Origin: Motacilla alba alba
Lineage: Eukaryota; Chordata; Aves; Passeriformes; Motacillidae
Direction of reading: 5' to 3'
DNA length: 64,000 nucleotides
Assembly: GCF_015832195.1 (NCBI RefSeq)
Contig: NC_052027.1
Span: forward strand, 10,536,149-10,600,148
This document shows, piece by piece, positions 23,631-35,010 of the stretch. The notes under the pieces were generated by a model that made no database searches, was not told where the DNA came from, and worked only from the letters and a program-made list of their open reading frames with translations. Position 1 is the first letter of the stretch; each line of letters begins with the position of its first letter. The position numbers and the translations under genes were made by a program.

Positions 23631-26221
23631 ACACCCCATAGGAAGACTCCTGAAATGACTCAATGTGTGTGTGTGCAGCCTGGGGTCTCAGCGGTAGCTG
23701 GAGCTCACTGCACTTTGCACCCTCTGCAGAAGCACCGTGTTCATGGATGTGGAGACACACTCTGCCAGGAGCACCACCCAAATCCCAGCTGTCCTCCCCC
23801 TCCTGGGATGACTTTTGCCTGAGCCAGGCTTTACACTGCCCTCGTGTCAAGACAAGCAGTCAGGCCAGCCTGTGTGCCAGCACCCCTTCTACAGACAGTG
23901 GTCACAGGCACGTTCTCCACTGTGCAATATTCCATGCTAATCCACCTTGAGAACACCTGAAAGGACTTAAATACGTGTACTATACAGGCATCCCACTGAG
24001 ACAGTGGGAAGAGGAACAGACCTGTAATTACCAAGTAAAGACAATAAAATCACACGTACTCCCACCACCTGCAGTTCTAAATGAGGAGAAGTGTTAGTTA
24101 CACTGTTGTATTTCTATAGCATCTGAGGGGGAAAAGCAGAGGGTGTAATGAGCTACCAGACTTGTGATAAGCAGAATTCAAGTGCATTCACAATTTACCC
24201 CAATTTACCAATCCACGAGGAGGGACGCAGAGGGAAGCACAATTGAAGTTCTGCACTTTAATTTGGGGAGCAAAGAACATGCCTGAGAGAACAATTTTGT
24301 GCTGTTTCACAGAGCTCAGCCATTTGCCACCCCCGTATGGAAAAATGTACCATGAAAAGAGGAAAGGTGCACAGGAGCTGGAAACTTTTGCCATGACATT
24401 GCAGAAGATCTGAATCTGGGTGGCTTGGGCTGAATTTTAATCACCTGGTGCCTGCTTTGCCCTGTGGAAAGGAGGAGTTCCTGAACTGACAGCAGAGCTG
24501 CTGTTTGAAAGAGATCTACAGAAAATGTCCCTTTCTTCTTACACAGACTTAAGAAATCTTAAGGATATTAATATGAAAGTAGAATTGTGAAAGAAAGATA
24601 TTCCCTGAAGTAGGTTCCTCCATGAAGGCTCTCCTGAGGGGAAGACTGGGTTTTTTCATGTCTTTAATGCTCTATTTCCAGTACTTTAAAAAGAGTATTG
24701 GTACTGAAAGTTTTTTCTTTGATTACTATTGGTCTGGTGATATGTGGTTGGGAGTCCTTTTGTGGTGGAAAGGTCTTTCCAGAGAGGATGTTGCTGCGGT
24801 GTTTGCTTTGGATGCTCAAAGTTTGCATTCAGAAACATCATGCAGCCTTTTCACTGGGGACCCAGACTGTGGCACAGCTAATTAAAAAGCTGTCAAATAT
24901 GCATTTTCTTATGGGGAAAAGTCATAGGCCACATTATCTTACTCATTTTATCAACAGGGCACTTTGTTTGAAGCATTTTCTTGGGTCAGTGGATAAATAT
25001 TTCAATTCTTTCCTCAGATGGAGCAGGTTAAAGAGGACAATTTATAAGTATATTCTTAAATAGACTTCTGAATGGAAACTTTTGTGGATTCAAAACTGAT
25101 TTTCTGACACTAAAATTGTGCTTTGGCCTCATTCTAAGGCAAGAGCTTAATCTCTTCTGGACAGACAGGCCCTTTGGAAATCATTCACTTAGAAGGAGAA
25201 GGAAAAAAGCACCCTGAAAGCCATTTTCTTTATTCACAGAAAACGGAATGTCATGGAGAAAATGATGAGCAAGTGTGTGTGTAATCATGTATTTATTTAT
25301 CTGAATCCCACACTGCAAATTTTGTAGGTACAGAAGATGATGAGAAAGATAAGGTACTGAAATGATTGTTTAAACTGAAATTGACTCTCACCCACTGCAG
25401 AGTTTGAATTAAACAAAAATAACCCAAAGCAGCAATGTAATAACCTTAAGTGAGCCACTTTTTAAGCAGCTTATACATAATGGAATTCTCCCAGCTTTTT
25501 ACAAATGTTCCACATATGTTCAGATAATCATCGAGCTGATGGGCTTTCCTTGCAGATGCCTGAAAATAAATGCTGATCTCAAACCCTGAGTGTGGCTTCT
25601 TCCTTTCCCCTGTACATCCAGCTCCCACACGATGTTCTTTATCCAAGTATCTAAGTGCTTTCAGTAGAGCAGAGCATCCTGGTTTTATAGATATATAAAT
25701 AAGTTTTATAGCCACTATAGGGCTTTCTATGCTACAATACACTAATGGTTCACCCAGGCAAGGTGCTGTGGCCATAACAGTGATCAGTGCTGGATGTTTC
25801 AGTGCATAGGAAGGCTCCAGTGTCTCTCTGAACTAGGTAACCTATAAATTGTGTAACGTTACCAGTGCTGACTCCTTATTATTTTCTTCTGGTGAGTGCT
25901 ACTGTAGAGATAATAAGCCAAAAAAAAAAAGTTCTTAATTGTTAAGTACCATTTTCATTTTCAAAGACATGGAGTAAAAGCAAATAGCAGGAAGGAGAAA
26001 AAAAATGGAAGAGAGGGAGAAAGGTTCTAACAAGGAAATAGATATGAGGCAGAAGTATAAATCCTGTTACAGATGAGTCTGAAAACAGAGCTCCAGGGAA
26101 ATCTGGTCTGTGCAGACACCAAGGACATTTAGATTTGGATTTAGTAAAGTGGACTCTACCTGTCATCTTATTAGCCTATGAATACAGTTATAGCAGAACT
26201 ACCTTGATTAGCCTAGACCTG

Positions 26222-26237
26222 AAAAAAAAAAAAAAAA
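26222..26237. repeat. Poly(A) tract, A16
   Basis: Sixteen consecutive A residues following 'acctg'. It is a simple homopolymer with no recognisable element attached. Confidence 0.9.
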
Positions 26238-26559
26238 GGCAGGAACAACCCATTTTCTTTAGCTCATCTGTTCGTCTGAGAGGCACAGGAAACACCTGGA
26301 TCTAGATGGCAGCACTGGGGACATTGCTGAAAAGAGATTTAGGCCAGGTGGGTGGCAGCAGCAGCAGATCCTAGAAAGGATCTCGATGATCTGTTATTAA
26401 ACATTTTCCAAGCAGTGCTGAGTTGTGCCTTCAGCTGAACTCGCTGCATCCTCAGCTTCGAGTCTCATGTGCAGCACAGCAGCCAGCAAGTGACAGAAAG
26501 CAAATGTGCTGCCTGTGCTGATGCAGTGTTTTTCTATCAAAAGGAAAAGTGCCCCGACT

Positions 26560-26770
26560 TAAAAGAGACTCCCCGTGACTGAGTAACACAGTGTCGGCTC
26601 CTCTAATGAATGCCGATCTGGAGTGCCTGATGGGTAATTAGTGACTTTGATACCTGTGGGGAGCAGGTCATGATTTTCCTGTCAGGAGCTTCAGTGCAGG
26701 AGACACATCATTACTGCACTCAATGCTGATTATTACCATACCTGCTCAGTGCGATTTCATATTGCTTTTG
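26560..26770. other. Candidate conserved non-coding element
   Basis: The stretch includes a TAATTA core at 26635-26640 within 'gatgggtaattagtgac', further ATTA words near 26710-26735, and complex repeat-free sequence without open frames. It sits inside a 1-kb segment that lacks any 60-codon frame. This is the usual look of a vertebrate homeodomain-bound enhancer, but the assignment is inferred from motif texture only. Confidence 0.3.
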
Positions 26771-27178
26771 GGGAGAAAAACAAAAATGCTGTGAAGAGGT
26801 GGAAGGGTTTCTTTCCCCACCCCCCTTTCCCCTTTCTTTATTTTTGTTTTGTTGAGAAAAAGGAGGGCACCTCTGTGTTTTCACACAAAATTGTCCCTCT
26901 TATAAAAAGATGAAATTGAGGGATGGAAAGAACCTGACAAGTATCCACTGAAAACAATTCTTTAAAGCAGCAAAACACATCCACAATGCGCCTGCATCAG
27001 CAGAGATCAATAGAAGATGATGTTACTGTGATGTCTGTGTACACATTTGCCCATCTTATGTGTCCAAGATAGGAACAACACATTCCTGTTAAATACATCT
27101 CAGGAGACACAGGAATTCAACAGACCTCTCCAGTTCTCTTAATAAAATCCTGAAGGAGTCAGAAAGATAGATGAAAAG

Positions 27179-27193
27179 AAAAAAAAAAAAAAA
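27179..27193. repeat. Poly(A) tract, A15
   Basis: Fifteen A residues preceded by an 'aataaa' word at about 27140. The spacing resembles a polyadenylated transcript end, but no retrocopied gene body is recognisable upstream, so it is annotated only as a homopolymer. Confidence 0.9.
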
Positions 27194-28479
27194 GTTAGAG
27201 GAGGGCTAGGATACATCCTTGGGAAAGATGAGGTACTTCCATTGGCCACAGTTCAGAAAAACCCTTTAAGATGCAGGCTGCAGTTCTCTGCTGAGCTGTG
27301 ATGGACCATCGAGCATCCTCTTGTCTCCTGGCATTTGGAAACTCTGGCCAAGCTCCCCTGGAGATGTGCAGTGCACCTATAGGTGGGGATGCAGGAGACA
27401 CACTGGGCTACACTGGGGTCCATGGCACTCATCAAGGTGGAGTGGCTAATTAAGGCACCAAGGCCGAGGGCTGATACTGTTGCACACATATCTCAGTACA
27501 GTGCCTAATTCAGTAAATGGCTCTCAATCACTTTCTTCATTTTAAACACAGTAGACATGATATGAACCCAATATTTTGCAAAAATGGGACGAGAGGGTGC
27601 AGAAAGAGATTAATGCAGAACTATTTGTGCATTTGCCATGGCTCACGCATGCTGGCTTGGTTAAATAGCTTTTCCTGGTGTGGAAATGCACAGGGTGATT
27701 TATTTCCCTTTCATAAATAAAAGATTTGGGATGGAAGATTGGCTATTTTCTTTAATACAAACTATGACATCCTAACGGTTGAAGCAGAGATCTGAGCTCA
27801 GCTTCCTGGGGACTGCTTTGACTTGTTCTGATACTTGCTCTGTGGGGAGCTGCTGTTGGCATCAGCGTTTCTGCAGCCCCTGACTTGGAGGTTTTGGATA
27901 CCTCATCATCATTACTGATTATTTTACTCTCACAAGTCCCAGTAAACAGAAAGATAAGATGGATGATGTTACCTGTCCAAACTTCAGGGTAAGTATGAGG
28001 TGTAACAGAATGATCTCAAAGTCTCCACAGTCCCAGCAGAGTGCTGGTCCCACCAGGTTCTGCTGGCCTTTTCCAGGCAGGAGCACACTGTGGACTTCTC
28101 ATCATTGCACCTCATCCATCTCAGCTAAACAAAAAAGCAGCAGAAATTATTTCCCCAAGAGCAATACTGAGCAAGCAAGGTGAGCATCACCCCAGACCAT
28201 CAGCTCCTGGAATGTCCCAGGGTGTCCTCACCCAGGGAGGACACACCAGGTAAGGACTCAGCCTTTCTCATCAGTTCCTTTTCATTTAGAGCGCTCTGCT
28301 AGAAAAGTTTGATAAGAGAGATTTCAACTTTTGCTATGCAAACCAATTACAATTTCCAGGTTTAAAAGCTGGTCTCTCACGAGAAGAGGAGGAAGGCTTG
28401 TCTGGAGGAAGGCTTTCTATCCCAGGTTAGAATCTGTGTGCACAGTGTAGTTACACTTTCAGTTGGCTTTTCCTCCAGT

Positions 28480-28990
28480 GCATTCTTTAGTTATTGCTTA
28501 TTTATAACATCAGAGACATTAAACTTTTCCAATAATGATCCTGATAATTATAGCCATCTCACTCAGTCTTAACCAACTGGCGATTGTATCCTAATTTGGG
28601 ATCAATGGGAAGTTAAAAGAATATACTTATTAAACTTAATAAGGATAAGTTACTAGTTAATGATGTGAAAATTATGTCACCAATAACTGTGTAATTACAT
28701 TCTTATTAATGCATTCAAACATCTTGCCATTTAATTGGCATTTAACAAGCTCATTATAGCAAGATAATTAGATAGCCATTAATTGGTAAAACACTGATTG
28801 ACATGTAGTATGCTAATAGATGTCTAGTGTGGTATAGTAGTTGTGCTATATAGTAATTTAATGCTTTTATGCTCCTATCAATTAGGTCGTTTAAAATATA
28901 CAAATGTAATGTATTATAAAGTGATTGTATATTTATTGGCAAAGTCATCATGACTGAATCAGAGTCAATGTATTATTTGCATACGTGTTT
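28480..28990. other. AT-rich, TAAT-dense block, candidate enhancer
   Basis: About 500 bp of AT-rich but non-repetitive sequence carry well over a dozen TAAT/ATTA homeodomain core words, including 'gataattatag', 'gtaattacatt', 'cttattaatgc', 'gataattagatag' and 'ccattaattgg'. The only frame of any length is a minus-strand one at 28754-28951, which looks fortuitous. High complexity with dense, regularly spaced TAAT cores is characteristic of ultraconserved-type developmental enhancers. Conservation itself cannot be seen here. Confidence 0.4.
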
Positions 28991-30274
28991 ATCTCACATT
29001 TCAATACAACCTCTGCTGGCATTTGTAGGAACTACAATAAACAAACGAGTTCCTGGGACGTCCTTTAATCCCTATCTTGCAAAATGAAGCAGAAGTGTCC
29101 AAGGAGTGGTTTGTGACCTTGGTGAGGCTCTTGAAGCACATCTGAACTGAGCCCCCTGACCAAAAGGAAGGCCTTTGCTGGATAATCCTGGGCCTGGCAG
29201 AAATAAAGCAGCACCACCACTGAAGTGGCATCATCAGCATGCCTGGGGTGTAGCTGTGTGTTCAGCACAACCCAGCAAGGAACTGGTGCCCTGTGGGGCT
29301 CCTGTCACCTCCCACCTGTGGGTCACCACCAGAGCATGACTCTCTGTCAGTGCTGCTGGCCTGAGCGTCCAGTTTGCTGCCTATAGGATCAGGAAAGTTG
29401 ATGCTTCTCTTCTAAGAGTTATGGTGCCTGAAAATCTTGTAAATGTACAAAGGCAAAGCCTGGACTTTCCCGTTCTGTAGTTCAAACTGCATGTTGTTAC
29501 CAAGGAGGCTTGAAGTGTTCTGAGGTCTGCCTGGAGCTGTAATTCTGTTGATGGCTGCTAAGCAATGTACAAACATAAAGACCAACCCATTATCTTAATT
29601 ATCCTTCCCTATATCATCCCTGTGACAGTTTGGGGTTTTGTGACACTCAGAAGATGATCTGGAATTATGTGCTGTCCACTTAATGTTAGAGCTTGTTCAC
29701 ATCTATATATTAAATACCTCTTTTTTTTTCTAAAAATGTTGTCAGATCCATTGAAACAGGAGAGCTCAAGGATGTGATATTATTATTATATGCATTACAC
29801 TAGCAGCTAAAGGTCCAGCAAAAATCAGTTTCCCTTCATGCTGGGAACTGTATAAACACAGAGACAGAGATCCTGCCCTGCTGTCAAAATGGACTGGACA
29901 GCCAAAGGGCTTGTGGTGGAGAGTCAATGTCAGGAGGGAGGAGAGGACAGAAATTAATATTGCAATCTATGCTAACACACAGAGACAAAGAGGGTTCTGC
30001 AATGGCACTCTGAGAAGTCCAAAACACAGAAAATGAAGGTCTCCCTGCTGCCTCAATGCCTCACCCTAAAGCACTGCCCTGGGCAGCCTGTTCCCCTGGC
30101 ATGTCTCACACCCCGGGTCCTGCAGCACTTGCAGCCCTGGGATCTCCGTGGGCAGCCTGGCACAGCCTGCACTGCCAGCAGCTCCTCTGCAGCACCCAGG
30201 CTGGGCATGTTTAGGCTCAGAGAGAGGAACTTCCTGGGACTGACTGAAGTGGGCTCATTGTGCAGAACAGGAGA

Positions 30275-30425
30275 TCTCGATTAAGCAGAGAGTCATATCA
30301 GAAATAATGAATTAACTTACAACGCATTTCCCCAGCTACCACAGGATTGGTCCCAACGGTGCATTAAGTGGAAATGATAATGTGAGTCTGACTGCAATGA
30401 TGACGTGAATGTTGTTAATGTTCAT
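30275..30425. other. Candidate conserved non-coding element
   Basis: Complex, repeat-free sequence has several ATTA/TAAT words ('tcgattaagc', 'aataatgaattaac', 'gataatgtgag', 'gttgttaatg') and a 'tgacgtgaatg' word resembling a CRE/ATF site. It directly precedes the G-quadruplex motif at 30440. It is only an inferred regulatory block. Confidence 0.25.
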
Positions 30426-30439
30426 ACCCCCATTAGCTC

Positions 30440-30460
30440 GGGGGGAGGGAGGGAGGGTGG
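30440..30460 (+). other. Canonical G-quadruplex motif
   Basis: Six G are followed by three further GGG runs, all separated by a single A, and then a terminal TGG. Four G3+ runs with 1-nt loops is the most stable class of predicted quadruplex. It is isolated in sequence that is otherwise AT-rich, which makes it stand out. Confidence 0.85.
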
Positions 30461-30849
30461 AGTTACACCTAGAATGTTGCAAACAGCATGTGACTGCTGT
30501 AACATTTAGAATTCTTTTAATTCTCTTCCCATTATTTTTAATTTCAAACACTAGGAGAATTACAGGAATGACTGGTTCACTAAAAATAGCCATGATGTGA
30601 CCATGGAGAGACAAGCTTTTCTTGAGAAGACAGTCAGCACTGCAGGGTATACAACAGGGTGTTTTGCCTAGCTGTGGCATCATTCATCCAAATATAGGTA
30701 GTCAAAAAAGGCTTGGAAAACGTGGTGTGTTTCTATTAGCAGAAAATTTTAGCAGGACACTAGGGAGAATGTTTTGTTTCTTCCAGCCATCATGGTAAGA
30801 AAAGAGATTTAATGCACTGAGAAGTAAAGAGGACGGGTTGCTGTGAGAA

Positions 30850-31335
30850 ACCTGGCAGAGCTAAGGTTGTGGGTCAGCCGCAGTGCAGGCTGTGAAGCAG
30901 TGAGGGTGGAAGAGCAGTGGACAGGGATGGTACTGGGCAGCTGAGGATTTGTGGTTATTGAGAGAACTTTGCTTAGGTGGTGAATGGGGTGGATTGGAAG
31001 CGTGGATTGGAACAGAGGACCACGCACAGGTTTTAGATGGTGGCCTGGGGGAGATGGCTGGCTTGAGAAGGGATGTAGCAGAATGGAGAAGGCTACCAGA
31101 GCTTGCCCCACATGGTATGAGCGGCACAGGAGGGGCTTGGGCTGGCAGTGGGTTAAGGCAGAGGATGATGGGCTTGGGGATGCAGCGGTGGCACGATGGA
31201 ATAAGCCCTCTCACCATTCCCTTGGGCCCCATTTCCAGGAAGGGTGAATCCCAGTGCCACCACCAACGGCAAGCCAGCAAGAGCCTTTAGCAAAATGCAA
31301 ACTCAATCTGTACCAAAAAAAAAAAAAAAAAAAAA
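30850..31335 (+). other. G-rich, stop-poor patch ending in A21, possible retrocopy or composition peak
   Basis: From about 30850 to 31300 the plus strand is strongly G-rich relative to its flanks, and two plus and two minus frames are open across much of it. It ends about 15 bp before 21 consecutive A at 31315-31335. A GC-rich body followed by a long A-tail is the shape of a retroposed transcript or SINE. I do not recognise any protein, no AATAAA lies upstream of the tail, and no clear target-site duplication was found, so the call is tentative. Confidence 0.25.
31315..31335. repeat. Poly(A) tract, A21
   Basis: Twenty-one consecutive A residues after 'ctgtacc'. See the stop-poor patch immediately upstream for a possible but unproven origin as a retroposition tail. 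Confidence 0.95.
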
Positions 31336-31839
31336 TCTCTGTAAGTACAGGTCAAATAAGCCCAAGGGACAAACTTTCCTACAGTTCGGGTAACCTGAAT
31401 AAGTGCCCTTGAATGCAGTGGGGACACGCAGGGATGAGCAGAACAGGTTGCTCACCCCCGGGCACAGTAATTCCTGTGTTTTCTCCAGCACTCCTTTTTA
31501 TTCTGAATTAGCAGCCAAGAGCAGGTAGGCAGCTCCTGAAATAATTTGCTTACAAGACCTGATACCCATCTGGGATCAGGATGGAAATCAGATTAAGCTT
31601 GTTTGTGTGTTAAATGTTAGGGAAAAAATTACTTGTTCTAATAAGGGACAAGGGCTGGGATGTGCTCCCCAAAGTGGACAGCCCTTACACTTACCTGCCT
31701 GAGTCAACTCTGATCACACCAGATCCTTCCCTCACCACTGTGCTGCCTTCCCACCCTTCCAACTCACCCTTTACCTCCCACCACACAAAAAATGATGGGA
31801 TTAAAGAAAAAAAAGTACTCCTAGCAAAATGCCAGGGTT

Positions 31840-32400
31840 TTAAATTAAATTTAAAACAGTTTAATTGCCTAATTGCTCAGCTATTTTGTGCAGTTTATTA
31901 ACAGAAGCAATTCTTCGGCAGTCATGCCAACATAGCAGAAAATTGGCATTTGAGCCAGGGGGAATTAAAGAGGCAGAGTGCGGAACTAAAACAAAAAGAA
32001 TGCCTCGAACCTAGTGGAACAGACATTTGAGGCTTTCATCTCATTTTTATCTCTTTCCCTAATCTGCTGTAGAAAGATCAAGGCTTGGTTTTGCTTTTTA
32101 ATGTGGGAATGACGGTTGCTCATCACCACTGCCTTTGCATTTGGAAAAGTACTGGATTTCCAAATAAATGAATGTTTAAGGAAGCAGCACATTTACAAAG
32201 AAAATAAAATGCAATTCTTGCCAATAATATTGGCATCTTTTAGAAGAGTTAATTTGAGGGCATTTTTCATAATAAACCTCGCTTTTAAATATGCGTGTGT
32301 GTATTCAAACAAAACTAGCAAATCATCCATATAAATGAATGCATGCACTGACTGAATAGAAGAGATTAATATTCAGTTATAATATACTACACTCATCATA
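31840..32400. other. AT-rich block, candidate conserved non-coding element
   Basis: The sequence is AT-rich and complex, with 'aaattaaatttaaaac', 'gtttaattgcctaattgc', 'gttaatttgagg', 'gattaatattcag' and an octamer-like 'tttgcatttgg'. No credible coding frame is present. The texture suggests one or more enhancer-like elements, but no boundary can be fixed from sequence alone. Confidence 0.25.
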
Positions 32401-33589
32401 TGCTCTTTCCTTCCCATACAGAGGGAAAAATAGAAAGGAGAGGAGTAGGCAGTCATGATGCAAAATAAATAATCCAATATTTATTGTCTGCAGAAGAGAA
32501 ATTCTAGTTGACTATGAATGATGCTATTGGTCTAATCTTCAGGGTAGCATCCAAGTATCCATCTGTGGATCTCTTGGTATGTCCTTGCTGATGTCTCCTC
32601 TCTCTTCAGGGCAGGCAGCCACTTGGGAAGCTCTTGTCAGGTGTTCTATAGCAGAGATATTAAGAAGTGTACCCCAGATAAACTACTGGGACTTCAGTAT
32701 AAATTAATTTCCTATGTGTATAAAGGATGCAAACAATTCACTGTTTTGGGGAGGATTTCTCTAGCTGGGATGAACCTCCTGTGTCACAGCTCACCCTGCC
32801 TCAAACTGAGAGTCCTGTGCACAGCAATCACTGAGTTTGTGTCCCGGACAGCTTTTGTTATTGCTGTTAGTCGGGGTCAGGGTTACACCCCACTGTATTT
32901 AATTCAGACTGCTGGCCATGGTGTGGGTAACTGGAATATGCAGCTGCAGGAGTGGCATTCACAAACCGAATTCCCTGCTGGTGTCTGGTAAATTTGGGCC
33001 ACTTAAGAGATGACACATTGCAGGTGAAAATGAGCTAGAGCAGAGCCCCTCATTTCTGTGTTTGAAATGCATTTCAAGATGTCCCTTTGCACTTGCAGGA
33101 AGGTCTGCTTGAAATAGCAGCTAAATCATTCCAGCTGTACGAGCGCATCACGTAAACAGATTTTTCCAGACTGCATTCACACTGTGCAATTTGGCAGGTT
33201 TCCTGGGGAGACCCCGAGCAGCCCTGGGGTGTGTCCCCATCTCGGAGGGGGCCGAGTTTGGGGTGGTGTGAGCACAGCCCTGCCCTGCAGTGCTGCCAGG
33301 GTCGGGAGAGAAGCAGCCTCTGGTGCAGCATCATGCAGGAGCTCCTATTTCAAGCTCTGTCTGCCCCACACCAACACCCAGCACCAGCAGCTGGCGAACG
33401 ATTCGTGCGTGACAATACCTGGGAATAAAAAAGGGGCAACCCTTGCTGGATTTCTGCTGAGCAGTGTGCCCAATAAAGGTGTCTCTTCCGTGAGATAATC
33501 CTGATGTCTCCAGTGCTGATTGCAGAGTGAGAAAGAAATGCCAGCTGACCTCACTGGGGCTGAAGGCTCTCAGAGAGCCGATGGAATGG

Positions 33590-33990
33590 TAACAACTTTA
33601 TCCAGAGCACTCAATGCCCTGTTTCTCCCTTAATTTCATCACTCAGATGTCTCAGGATTTTTGCTGTATATAGAAAGGACATGGTTACACTGCACTGTGG
33701 ATAAAGCCAGCTGTAATACTTATTCAGTCAGAGAAGTCAAACTTCTCCCTGCTTGAATTTTTGCAAACAACCCCACCTCAGCTTTAGTTCAGACAAAATA
33801 TCTTTGATATATTTTGACATATGACATTTTAATGCATTTCTCTATCTGAAAAACTGACATTTTCCATGAGACACGGGTGTTTCCTGTGAATAGACTTATT
33901 TAGGTGCTAACTGTTTGTTTCCAAAACCCAATTTCAATGGATAATTGTCACACTGGCTCCATTCTTTCATTATGTGGAGAACACGTAAAT
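33590..33990. other. Candidate conserved non-coding element
   Basis: No frame of 60 codons is open between 33554 and 34029 on either strand. The sequence is non-repetitive and AT-rich, with words such as 'cccttaatttcatc', 'gatatattttgacatatg' and 'ggataattgtcac'. It is an inferred regulatory candidate with no single decisive motif. Confidence 0.2.
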
Positions 33991-34167
33991 TTGCCTTCTC
34001 TCCTGGTGAGCTTTCGTGATGCCACCTCTCATTCATGGTCTGCTTGCTTCAGCCCTTGGCTATAACTGTAGGGGAAAGCAAAGTAGGTGACAGTCAGGTC
34101 CCTACATCCTTGGGGCAGAAAATTGGGAATCATGAAGAGCAGTAGCCCTGGTGATATTGAAAACAGT

Positions 34168-34191
34168 ATCCCACCCAAAAGTGGGTGGGAT
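34168..34191. repeat. Perfect inverted repeat, 10-bp arms
   Basis: The arms 'atcccaccca' and 'tgggtgggat' are exact reverse complements separated by the four bases 'aaag'. A DNA or RNA hairpin is possible. No U-run or terminator context applies in a vertebrate genome, and no element with these ends as terminal repeats is visible. Confidence 0.8.
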
Positions 34192-34654
34192 TTTAACCTG
34201 GAGATGAAGGGGAAGCTCCGTTCCCTGCAGGTGTGAAGGGATGAGGTGATGCTCTCTGTTCTTCCAGTAACACACAACTGCAATTTCTTCTGGCTTTTTT
34301 ACCTCTTTTCTAGAAAAATAGTGAATGGGGCATTCAGCTTCCTATCTGTTCAACACTTCTGACACTAGGTGATGACCACACATTTATTTTCTCTCAACCT
34401 CTGTTAATCTTACTGTACTGAGATGGTTTATCTCAAGCTTTGCCTTTGTCACTAAGAAGTGTATTTCCCAGGGGAAAACACATGTGCTTGAGCCAGGAAG
34501 CACCTGATGAGGGCAGAGAGATAAAAGTGCAGCCAGGACATGGAAAGTAAAACAGCACAGGGTTGCTCTGTGAGCCACAGGACATCACAGCAGCACCAGA
34601 CAGTGATAAGAAGCATGGAAAGGCATCCTAAGACCTGAAAGATGAGATATCTGC

Positions 34655-34835
34655 AGCTGTGGGCCATCACCCGAGCTCGGTGTGCCATGTGGCACCTGCT
34701 GCTGTCCCCCCACTCCTGCGGGACCTGCGGGGTGCAAGGGAGCAGCTCCAGCTCTGCAGCATCCCCGGAGCGGCACTGCGGGAGAGGATCACGGAGGCTC
34801 GGCGCGCTCGGGACTGCTGCTCTGGCCTCGGCAAC
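34655..34835. other. Short CpG islet with an open frame
   Basis: Roughly fourteen CpG dinucleotides lie in about 180 bp, densest at 34790-34815, in a window where CpG is otherwise rare. On the plus strand a frame runs to a TGA at 34839-34841; about three quarters of its codons end in G or C, and its second half reads as an arginine- and leucine-rich helix-like segment (for example LREQ-, ALRERI-, ARRARD-type patterns). No splice acceptor, promoter motif or known domain is evident. It may be a fragment of an exon, a retroposed piece, or just a CpG islet. Confidence 0.35.
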
Positions 34836-35010
34836 ACATGAAAGAACACCTTGATGCACCTGAGAAGAAAGAATTCACATCACAGTGAACTGTGAGCCAC
34901 TTTCCCAGCCCCTCTGGGCGCAGTGCTTCTGCCCCAGGAGAGACCTCCTCACCCCGGGCAGTGCTCCAGGGGCTTCCAACCTATCCATCTACATCTCATC
35001 CAGCTGGCTA

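Larger units (their letters stand above)
23635..28475. other. Unique non-coding DNA, no gene seen
   Basis: No supported gene. Short A-runs occur at 25920-25930, 26222-26237 and 27179-27193; the last lies about 35 bp after an 'aataaa' word, but no transcript-like body precedes it. Purine-rich sequence occurs at 25989-26024. From 26166 to 27195 no frame of 60 codons is open on either strand, and part of this is listed as a candidate conserved element. Confidence 0.6.
28990..34650. other. Non-coding DNA with several candidate regulatory blocks, no gene seen
   Basis: The block is mostly unique. A GC-rich patch at about 30050-30220 contains 'gggcagcctgttcc', a phrase also found in CR1, but too little matches to call an element. 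Listed separately are AT-rich blocks at 30275-30425, 31840-32400 and 33590-33990, a G-quadruplex motif, and an A-tailed stop-poor patch. The GC-richer sequence around 33200-33330 has a few CpGs and no further support for function. Confidence 0.55.

Noticed and set aside
23437..23850. Repetitive GREGK-type and LPFPS-type open frames
   Set aside because: They are by-products of the (GGGAA)n array, whose 5-bp period keeps frames open.
27120..27193. Processed-transcript end (AATAAA word about 35 bp before A15)
   Set aside because: No transcript-like or coding body upstream; AATAAA words are common in AT-rich DNA.
30075..30100. CR1-like phrase 'gggcagcctgttcc'
   Set aside because: The phrase also occurs inside CR1, but neighbouring sequence does not continue in CR1 order.
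31441..31490. Possible reverse-orientation CR1 ('aacaggttgctcacccc')
   Set aside because: Only about ten bases agree with the CR1 wording, and the following sequence does not match.
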